64,000 nt of DNA from Pseudomonas sp. WS 5079. Lineage in GTDB: Bacteria > Pseudomonadota > Gammaproteobacteria > Pseudomonadales > Pseudomonadaceae. Below the pieces are notes generated by a model. The model saw only the letters and a list, made by a program, of their open reading frames with translations. It was not told the DNA's origin and made no database searches. The position numbers and the translations under genes were made by a program. The number at the start of each line of letters is the position of its first letter. Within the stretch, counting starts at the first letter, position 1. Below are positions 47,893 to 53,967 of this stretch, one piece after another. The stretch lies in NCBI RefSeq assembly GCF_012985465.1, contig NZ_JAAQWN010000013.1, positions 98,299 to 162,298 of the forward strand, written 5' to 3'.

Positions 47893-48206
47893 AGTTGCAC
47901 CCACAGCCCCTGTGCGTCTTCGCGGCCGGGCAGCGGCGTCAGGCTTTGGCCTGCGCAGGGGCCGGCCACGCATTCGCCGCTTTCGATCAGAAATAACGCG
48001 CCGTGGGTGGCGCATTGGATCATGCTCGCGCTGGGGTCGAGAAACCGGTCAGGTTGCCATTCCAGTGGTACGCCGCGATGGGGGCAGCGGTTGATATAGA
48101 AATACACTCGGCCTTCGCGGCGCACGGCCAATAACTTGCGGCCATCGATATCGAAGCCGCGGCTGCTGTCTGGGGCCAGTTCGTGGGAGGAGCACAGAAA
48201 CTTCAT
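47889..48206 (-). CDS. Small Rieske [2Fe-2S] ferredoxin-like protein
   Basis: A 105-residue single Rieske domain. The cluster ligands are Cys41 and His43 in CPHRG and Cys65 and His68 in QCATHG. It lacks a signal peptide, so it is cytoplasmic, and lacks a catalytic oxygenase domain. It may carry electrons for an unidentified partner. It is divergent from the heme transporter genes and convergent with sfsA. Confidence 0.9.
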   Translation of the reverse strand: MKFLCSSHELAPDSSRGFDIDGRKLLAVRREGRVYFYINRCPHRGVPLEWQPDRFLDPSASMIQCATHGALFLIESGECVAGPCAGQSLTPLPGREDAQGLWVQL

Positions 48207-48273
48207 AGGTGTTCTCAGGTGGCGCGGGTCAAGGGCTGTGGCGCAATCCGGGGTTTACGGGTGAGCCCGGTGC

Positions 48274-48301
48274 TTGACGTTCAAATGCAAACAATTATCA
48301 A
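48274..48301 (+). promoter_or_regulatory. Candidate promoter and Fur-like box of the heme ABC operon
   Basis: TTGACG (48274-48279), 16-base spacer and TATCAA (48296-48301) form a plausible sigma-70 promoter. The spacer and -10 include AATGCAAACAATTATC (48284-48299), which matches 12 of the last 16 positions of the Fur consensus. Iron repression of the downstream genes is therefore likely but not certain. Confidence 0.5.
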
Positions 48302-48378
48302 ATGCTGGCTTCGCCCGTCAGCTGACTGCGTGCTCAGTACGATGCCAGACGGCCTCACCCTTGGAAGGAAACCCTTTT

Positions 48379-49257
48379 ATGCGCCTGAGTGCCAGCGCTA
48401 TTGCGCTTGTTGTCGGACTGCTGGTCAACCACGTGGCGCAAGCTGCTGAGCTGCCTCAACGCTGGGTCAGCGCCGGGGGCGCGTTGTCGGAGTGGGTGAC
48501 GGCCCTGGGCGGAGAGTCGAAGCTGGTGGGCGTCGATACTACCAGCCAGCATCCGCAGTCGCTAAAGGCGCTGCCCAGTATCGGTTACCAGCGCCAGCTG
48601 TCCGCCGAAGGGATCTTGAGCCTGCGCCCGCAGATCCTGGTGGGCACCGAGGAAATGGGGCCACCACCGGTGCTGGCGCAGATTCGCAATGCCGGGGTGC
48701 AAGTGGAACTGTTCTCCGCGCAGCCGGACCTGCCGACCCTGCAAGGCAACCTGCAGCACCTGGGCAAGCTGCTGGGAGCTGAAGACAAGGCCGCGACACT
48801 GTTCAATGCTTATCAACAGCAACTAAACCTGCAAAAAACGGCCGTGACCCAGGCGCAAACCCGGCAAAAGGCCCCTGGCGTGCTGCTGGTGCTCGGGCAT
48901 GCCGGTGGCAAGCCGCTGATCGCCGGCAAGGACACGGCCGCCGACTGGGTGCTGCAACAGGCCGGCGGGCACAACCTGGCGACGCACAGCGGCTATAAGC
49001 CGTTTTCGGTTGAGTCGCTGGCGGGGTTGAGCCCTGAAGTGCTGGTGTTCTCTGACCGCGCCCTGAGTGGCGAGGCGGCCCGTGCGGCCTTGTTCAAGGA
49101 AAACCCGATTCTGGCGAACACCTCGGCGGCCAAGACCGGCCGGGTGTTTGAGTTGGACCCCACCTTGTTGGTCGGCGGCCTGGGCCCACGCTTGCCGGCC
49201 AGCCTGCAAATCCTGTCCGCCGGGTTCTATCCCGTTAAAGCCCAAGCCGCCCCATGA
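48379..49257 (+). CDS. hmuT: Heme ABC transporter periplasmic binding protein
   Basis: A 292-residue periplasmic hemin-binding protein of the HmuT/PhuT type. The signal peptide (MRLSASAIALVVGLLVNH) is cleaved near A22. The class III binding-protein fold shows WVSAGGALSEWVTALGG, LSPEVLVFSDRALSG and the final GLGPRLPASL. ATG at 48379 follows GGAAGG; the upstream extension has no signal peptide. Its stop overlaps the permease start (ATGA). A Fur-like promoter lies upstream. Confidence 0.9.
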   Translation: MRLSASAIALVVGLLVNHVAQAAELPQRWVSAGGALSEWVTALGGESKLVGVDTTSQHPQSLKALPSIGYQRQLSAEGILSLRPQILVGTEEMGPPPVLAQIRNAGVQVELFSAQPDLPTLQGNLQHLGKLLGAEDKAATLFNAYQQQLNLQKTAVTQAQTRQKAPGVLLVLGHAGGKPLIAGKDTAADWVLQQAGGHNLATHSGYKPFSVESLAGLSPEVLVFSDRALSGEAARAALFKENPILANTSAAKTGRVFELDPTLLVGGLGPRLPASLQILSAGFYPVKAQAAP

Positions 49258-50291
49258 CCACTCTGGTTAAACCGCGCACCCTGTTTATCGGCTTGAGCCT
49301 GTTGTGTGTGTTGGCGACCTGGCTGTCCCTGGCCCTGGGGCCGGTCAGCCTGCCGTTGCTCGACACTCTGCGCGCTGCCTTGCGCCTGCTTGGCGTGCCT
49401 ATCGAGGCCCAAGGCTTGGAGCAGGCTGAGCTGATTCTGGGGCAGATCCGTTTGCCGCGCACTTTGCTGGGGCTGGCGGTTGGCGGGGTGCTGGCGCTGT
49501 CGGGGGTGGCCATGCAGGGGCTGTTTCGCAACCCGTTGGCCGACCCCGGGTTGGTCGGTGTGTCCAGTGGCGCTGCGCTGGGGGCGGCGGTGGCCATCGT
49601 CGGCGGCGCGGCCTTTGGTGGCCTGCCGGACGCCGTGGCGCCGTATCTGTTGTCGCTGTGTGCATTTCTGGGTGGCTTGGGCGTGACCGCGCTGGTCTAT
49701 CGCCTGGGGCGGCGCGACGGGCAGACCAATGTCGCAACCATGTTGTTGGCCGGTATCGCCCTGACCGCGCTGGCGGTCTCGGCGGTGGGCCTGTTCACCT
49801 ACCTGGCCGATGACGCTACCTTGCGCACCCTGACGTTCTGGAACCTTGGCAGCCTGAACGGCGCCAGCTACTCGCGACTGTGGCCATTGCTGCTGGTCAG
49901 TGCCGGTGTGGCGCTGTGGCTGCCGCGCCGGGCCAAGGCGCTCAATGCCTTGCTACTGGGAGAATCGGAAGCCAGTCACCTGGGGATCAATGTCGAGGGG
50001 CTCAAGCGCGAGCTGGTGTTTTGCACGGCGCTCGGGGTTGGCGCGGCGGTCGCCGCTGCGGGGCTGATCGGTTTTGTCGGGCTGGTGGTGCCACATCTGG
50101 TGCGGCTGCTGGCGGGGCCGGATCATCGTGTGCTCCTGCCGGCCTCGGTGCTGGCGGGCGCGAGCCTGTTGTTATTCGCCGACCTGGTGGCCCGCCTGGC
50201 CCTGGCGCCGGCGGAGTTGCCCATTGGTATTGTTACTGCCTTTATCGGTGCTCCGTTTTTTCTATACCTGCTGTTGCGAGGACGCGCCTGA
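49254..50291 (+). CDS. hmuU: Heme ABC transporter permease
   Basis: A 345-residue FecCD/BtuC-family permease with about ten membrane helices. Characteristic sequences are RLPRTLLGLAVGGVLALSGVAMQGLFRNPLADPGLVGVSSGA and the ATPase-contact segment near GLIGFVGLVVPHLVRLLAGPDH. It overlaps the binding protein by four bases and the ATPase by one (TGATG), giving a tightly coupled TUV operon. Heme specificity is inferred from family and from prrF synteny with P. aeruginosa phu. Confidence 0.92.
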   Translation: MTTLVKPRTLFIGLSLLCVLATWLSLALGPVSLPLLDTLRAALRLLGVPIEAQGLEQAELILGQIRLPRTLLGLAVGGVLALSGVAMQGLFRNPLADPGLVGVSSGAALGAAVAIVGGAAFGGLPDAVAPYLLSLCAFLGGLGVTALVYRLGRRDGQTNVATMLLAGIALTALAVSAVGLFTYLADDATLRTLTFWNLGSLNGASYSRLWPLLLVSAGVALWLPRRAKALNALLLGESEASHLGINVEGLKRELVFCTALGVGAAVAAAGLIGFVGLVVPHLVRLLAGPDHRVLLPASVLAGASLLLFADLVARLALAPAELPIGIVTAFIGAPFFLYLLLRGRA

Positions 50292-51058
50292 TGCTGCGAG
50301 TGGACAACCTGCAGATCCGTCGCGGTCGCAAAACCGTGTTGGCCGACGTGACCCTGGACTTGAAACCCGGTGAAGTTCTGGGTGTGCTCGGCCCCAATGG
50401 CGCCGGCAAAAGCACGTTGCTGGGCGCGTTGTGTGCGCAATTGCATCCGGATGAAGGGCAGGTTTGGCTGGACGACCGCGAGCTCAAGGATTGGCAGGGC
50501 GCGCAACGGGCGCAGCGCCTGGCGGTGCTGCCCCAGGTGTCGACCCTGGATTTCGCGTTTCGCGTCGAGGAAGTGGTGGGCATGGGGCGCTTGCCCCATC
50601 AGACCGGGCGGGTACGCGACGATGAAATCATCGAAGCCGCCTTGCAGGCCGCCGACGTGGGCCACCTGAGCGGACGCAGCTACCTGGCGTTGTCCGGCGG
50701 CGAACGCCAGCGCGTGCACCTGGCGCGGGTGCTGGCGCAACTCTGGCCGGGCGAGGCGGGGCAGACCCTATTGCTGGACGAGCCGACCTCGATGCTCGAC
50801 CCATTGCACCAGCACACCACCTTGCAGGCCATCCGCAGCTTTGCCGACCGTGGCGCGGCCGTGCTGGTGATTCTTCACGACCTCAATCTGGCGGCGCGCT
50901 ACTGCGATCGCATCCTGCTGCTGGAGAACGGTCGCCCCCACGCCCTGGACACACCGGTGCAGGTGTTGCGACCGGAGTTGCTCAAGGCGGTGTTCGGCCT
51001 GGATGTGCTGGTGCAGCCCCATCCTGAGCTGGGTCATCCCTTGATCATCGCCCGCTGA
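50291..51058 (+). CDS. hmuV: Heme ABC transporter ATP-binding protein
   Basis: A 255-residue ATPase of the HmuV/PhuV type. Walker A is GPNGAGKS at 34-41, the ABC signature LSGGERQR lies near 138, and Walker B LLLDEPTSMLD is near 159-169. The ATG at 50291 overlaps the permease stop; upstream in-frame sequence belongs to the permease in another frame. In P. aeruginosa the equivalent gene cluster is followed by prrF, as here. Confidence 0.94.
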   Translation: MLRVDNLQIRRGRKTVLADVTLDLKPGEVLGVLGPNGAGKSTLLGALCAQLHPDEGQVWLDDRELKDWQGAQRAQRLAVLPQVSTLDFAFRVEEVVGMGRLPHQTGRVRDDEIIEAALQAADVGHLSGRSYLALSGGERQRVHLARVLAQLWPGEAGQTLLLDEPTSMLDPLHQHTTLQAIRSFADRGAAVLVILHDLNLAARYCDRILLLENGRPHALDTPVQVLRPELLKAVFGLDVLVQPHPELGHPLIIAR

Positions 51059-51067
51059 ACCCTATCT

Positions 51068-51141
51068 CTGTAGGAGCCGGCTTGCCGGCGATAGCGGTGT
51101 ATCAAGACCCAGCACCTTCGCCGGCAAGCCAGGTCCTACAG
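51068..51141. repeat. REP inverted pair
   Basis: Arms of 24 bases (51068-51091 and 51118-51141) carry CTGTAGGAGCCGGCTTGCC and its complement with two differences. The pair lies between hmuV and the end of prrF. Confidence 0.82.
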
Positions 51142-51160
51142 GGTGATATAAAACCCAGGC

Positions 51161-51273
51161 AAAAAAAGACCCGGCAAGAGCCGGGTCAAATAACCGTGAT
51201 TAGCCTGATGAGGAGATAATCTGAGAGTCCGAACCAATGGTCTTTCAGTTATCGGCTGATCTCGCGACCAGTT
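51161..51273 (-). ncRNA. prrF: PrrF iron-responsive small RNA
   Basis: A 113-base minus-strand RNA that I recognise as PrrF: it starts AACTGGTCGCGAG, contains the highly conserved core with CTCAGATTATCTCC and CATCAGGCTAATCACGG (plus-strand 51194-51225), and ends in the terminator hairpin GACCCGGC-TCTT-GCCGGGTC (51187-51168) with seven U's. PrrF is made when iron is low and represses iron-containing, non-essential proteins such as SodB and aconitase. One copy is present here, whereas P. aeruginosa has tandem prrF1-prrF2 beside phu. Confidence 0.94.
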
Positions 51274-51275
51274 GT

Positions 51276-51307
51276 GATAATCATAACGATTCTCATTTGA
51301 GAGTCAA
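51276..51307 (-). promoter_or_regulatory. Fur box and promoter of prrF
   Basis: The 19-base site 51276-51294 matches 15 of 19 positions of the Fur consensus. On the minus strand TTGACT (51307-51302), 16 bases and TATGAT (51285-51280) form a sigma-70 promoter, so the Fur box covers the -10 and the sequence up to the start near 51273. Neither flanking protein gene is transcribed from here. Confidence 0.9.
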
Positions 51308-51383
51308 CACTTGTTTTTGCACCCATGGGGATTTTTCTCAAACGTTTGTTTGGAACCCCGCAAACATTGGGTTTTCACCTGTT

Positions 51384-51656
51384 TCAGTTCTTGTTCCGTA
51401 TCGACAGCGCTTCCAGTTGGCGATTCAAGGCTTCCTTGCGCTCGGTTGGAATATCGTTCCAATGCACATCCATCAATGCGCCTTCGATGGCATACAGCAG
51501 GACTTTGGATGCCCGGAAACCACGGGTGCGTACCGCCCGGTAGGCGTCCACCGCGCCCAGGCGACGCAGGTCCGAAGCGCTATGGATGCCCACCGCATGC
51601 AGCCATTGCGCCGAGGTCTTGCCAAGGTTTTTCAGGTGTTGCAGCTCATCATTCAT
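51384..51656 (-). CDS. Small TfoX C-terminal-domain protein
   Basis: A 90-residue protein matching only the C-terminal domain of TfoX/Sxy (LKNLGKTSAQWLHAVGI, SASDLRRLGAVDAYRAVR, VLLYAIEGALMDVHWNDIP). The fold contains a helix-hairpin-helix-like arrangement. TfoX promotes competence in other bacteria, but this short stand-alone form has no assigned role. The ATG at 51656 has an excellent AAGGAGG four bases upstream; the 17-codon upstream extension is unlikely. Confidence 0.88.
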   Translation of the reverse strand: MNDELQHLKNLGKTSAQWLHAVGIHSASDLRRLGAVDAYRAVRTRGFRASKVLLYAIEGALMDVHWNDIPTERKEALNRQLEALSIRNKN

Positions 51657-51815
51657 CAAGCCTCCTTGCGACGGCCGAATGGTTCGGTGGGTATCGTGAC
51701 CAGGCAAGCCTGAAAGGAGTGTAGCGCTCAGTAGGAAAAGCGTAGTTCTTTGCTCAGAAACGACGTAAACGCTTCTAAGGCTGGCGCTGGAATCTTGACG
51801 GTGACAGGCGCAGGC

Positions 51816-51843
51816 CCCCAGCTCGCGTTGCGCTCAGCTGGGG
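51816..51843. terminator. Hairpin after the pentapeptide gene
   Basis: CCCCAGCT (51816-51823) pairs with AGCTGGGG (51836-51843). It lies 15 bases beyond the stop of the minus-strand pentapeptide gene. No T-run follows on that strand, so it may protect the 3' end rather than terminate. Confidence 0.5.
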
Positions 51844-51857
51844 ATAAAGGTGTTCGG

Positions 51858-52202
51858 TCAGCGGGTGCGATAGCGCAGGCGCGTGCCGAAATTGACCGAC
51901 ATTAGGATCTCGTCAGCGCTCAGTTCGGCTGGGAAGTAAGTGCCCGAGATCTGCGCATGGGCCAGGCTGGCGCCTTCCAGCGGGCAGCCCCGCAGGTCCA
52001 GGCCACGCAAGTCGGCCGAGCGGAAGTAGGCGTCGGTAAAGTCCACGCCCTCGGCGTCCAGGTGGCGCAGGTCCAGACCACGGAAGTCGCCGCCGCGCAT
52101 ATCAATCGGACCATCCTTGGGGCGTTCCTGATTGAAACCCCGGATGTCATCTTTATGCAGCAGCGCGTAGAGCGGTGTATCAAGCAGCTTCGGCTGGCCC
52201 AT
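51858..52202 (-). CDS. Pentapeptide-repeat protein
   Basis: A 114-residue protein with at least seven A(D/N)LxX-type pentapeptides in the middle (GGDFRGLDLRHLDAEGVDF, RSADLRGLDLRGCPLEG), which would form a short right-handed beta-helix. N-terminal about 30 and C-terminal about 25 residues lie outside the repeat. No signal peptide is seen. The family includes gyrase-protecting proteins, but this one is short and its function is unknown. Confidence 0.9.
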   Translation of the reverse strand: MGQPKLLDTPLYALLHKDDIRGFNQERPKDGPIDMRGGDFRGLDLRHLDAEGVDFTDAYFRSADLRGLDLRGCPLEGASLAHAQISGTYFPAELSADEILMSVNFGTRLRYRTR

Positions 52203-52293
52203 GGCGGCAACTCCTGTTGGACTTATAATGCCATTATAGTGCCACTATTTGCGGCCGTGAGCTGTTAACCGCATCACGGCCGTGAAATATTTC

Positions 52294-53850
52294 CTACAGC
52301 CCTGGCAGGCGCTGGCGGACGTGGGCAACCAGCGCGTCCAGCGTCCCGCTTTCATTGGTCTCGACCCGCTTGCTCAGTAGCAGTTCTTCGGCGCTCAGGG
52401 GATCGCGGCTGGCTTGTTGCTGCTCAATGACTGCCAGGGTAGCGTCAGACGGATCGTTTTTATCTGCCTGACGTTTCGCCAGCCAACTGGCGATAACGGC
52501 CTGCGGTGCATTGCAATCGAGGATCAGGAAGGGCGCGCCGGTGGCTTCTGCGACTTTGGCGGCAGCTTCTCGTTGCTCGCGCTTGAGGTAGGTCGCGTCC
52601 AGGACTACCGGGAAGCCTGCGCGCAGTACGGTTTCGGCGAGGGTATGCAGGCGGGCGTAGGTTGCCGCGCTGGCGTCCGAGGCATAGATCCCGGCTTGGA
52701 GGGTGTTCTCGACCTGTTGCTCGCCAAACAGGCGCTTGCGTTCTACATCGGAGCGCAGGCGAATGGCGCCGAGCGCGTCCACCAGGCGCATCGCCACATG
52801 GCTTTTGCCGGTCGCCGATACGCCATGGGTAATCGCCAGGAAGCGCGAGGGGATGGTGCTGTAGCTTTCGGCCAGGTTGGCGTAGTTGCGGTACTGGCGC
52901 AGGGTGGTTGCGCGCTCGACCGGTGTTGCCTCGGGCGGCATGCTGAACAGCGCGATCTTGGCCCGCACCAGCGCGCGGTAGGCTTTATAGAAGTTCAGCA
53001 GCTCCAGGCTCTGGTAATCGCCAGTCAGCTCCAGGTATTGGCTGATAAAGCGCCTGGCCAGGGTCTTGAGGCCACGGTCTTCCAGGTCCATCGCCAGGAA
53101 GCCGGTGTCGGCGCACACGTCGGTGAAGCGGAACGGTTCGTTGAACTCGATGCAGTCGAAGATCACCACGTGATCGTCGATCATGGTTGCGTTGCCCAGG
53201 TGAATATCGCCGTGGCACTCGCGGGTAAAGCCATTGAGCTTGCGTTGCTCCAGCAGGGGCTTGAGGCGTTCGAAGCTGCTCTCGGCCCAGGCTTGCAGTG
53301 CGTCCAGTTGGGCCAGGTCGGCTTTGTCGCTAAGGAACGGACGGATCTGCTCGAAGTTCTGCCGCACCGGCGCCATCACCTCGTCGGGGGTGCCGGCGGG
53401 ATGGGCCTCGGGAACCTTGGGGGCGTTGAGGTGGAAGTGCGCAATCTGGCTGGCCATCTCATCGATGTGGCCGTTGGTCAGCTCGCCATTGGCCTGCAAG
53501 GTGCTCAGCAGTTGGCTTTGCGGGAACTGGCGCATTTTCAGCACATATTCGATGGCCGGGCCTTCGCCGCCCAGTTGCGGTGCTTCAGCGCTGCCGGTGA
53601 TCGGCAACACTTCAAGATACAAATCTTGTGTCAGGCGTTGGTTGAGGCGCAGTTCCTCGTTGCAGAAGTGGGCGCGGGCGTCCAGTTGGGTGAAGTCGAG
53701 GAAGCCGAAGTTCACCGGTTTCTTGATCTTGTAGGCATAGGGACCGGTGAGCAGGACCCAGGAAATATGGGTTTCGATGACTTGAAACGCTTCGACCGGA
53801 TGAGGAAACAGGGCCGGGTTTTGCAGGGCGGCAATCAGGGGCTGGCTCAC
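52294..53850 (-). CDS. Fusion of aminoglycoside-phosphotransferase-like kinase and P-loop ATPase
   Basis: A 518-residue two-domain protein. The N-terminal part (to about 330) resembles an APH-type kinase, with the catalytic-loop motif CHGDIHLGNATMID near 215 and the metal motif FDCIEF. The C-terminal part is a zeta-toxin/AAA-like P-loop domain with HGVSATGKSHVAM (Walker A) near 345 and LDATYLKREQR. Substrates are unknown; aminoglycoside resistance should not be assumed. The GTG at 53850 has AAGGA six bases upstream and is preferred to ATG 53889. It is divergent from mrcB. Confidence 0.9.
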   Translation of the reverse strand: MSQPLIAALQNPALFPHPVEAFQVIETHISWVLLTGPYAYKIKKPVNFGFLDFTQLDARAHFCNEELRLNQRLTQDLYLEVLPITGSAEAPQLGGEGPAIEYVLKMRQFPQSQLLSTLQANGELTNGHIDEMASQIAHFHLNAPKVPEAHPAGTPDEVMAPVRQNFEQIRPFLSDKADLAQLDALQAWAESSFERLKPLLEQRKLNGFTRECHGDIHLGNATMIDDHVVIFDCIEFNEPFRFTDVCADTGFLAMDLEDRGLKTLARRFISQYLELTGDYQSLELLNFYKAYRALVRAKIALFSMPPEATPVERATTLRQYRNYANLAESYSTIPSRFLAITHGVSATGKSHVAMRLVDALGAIRLRSDVERKRLFGEQQVENTLQAGIYASDASAATYARLHTLAETVLRAGFPVVLDATYLKREQREAAAKVAEATGAPFLILDCNAPQAVIASWLAKRQADKNDPSDATLAVIEQQQASRDPLSAEELLLSKRVETNESGTLDALVAHVRQRLPGL

Positions 53851-53953
53851 AGGCGATCCTTCGGAGTCTGGGAAAATAATGGAGCGCATTATGGCCGCTC
53901 AGGTCGGTCATGCAAACCGCCGTCCGGTTCATGTTGATCATCAATAAAATGCG

Positions 53954-53959
53954 TATAAT
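53954..53959 (+). promoter_or_regulatory. TATAAT box immediately upstream of mrcB
   Basis: A perfect TATAAT lies eight bases before the mrcB ATG, so transcription would start at about 53966-53968, at or beside the start codon. A -35 candidate, TTGATC at 53934-53939, has a short 14-base spacing. No ribosome-binding site precedes the ATG. Confidence 0.6.
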
Positions 53960-53967
53960 CCGCCGCC

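Noticed and set aside
25803..51141. Repeated REP arms considered as a CRISPR array
   Set aside because: Copies are scattered kilobases apart as inverted pairs; there are no regularly spaced direct repeats, spacers or cas genes.
51237..51713. 158-codon plus-strand frame across the prrF promoter and the TfoX-like gene
   Set aside because: It runs through the Fur box and is antisense to a protein with a strong ribosome-binding site and family match.
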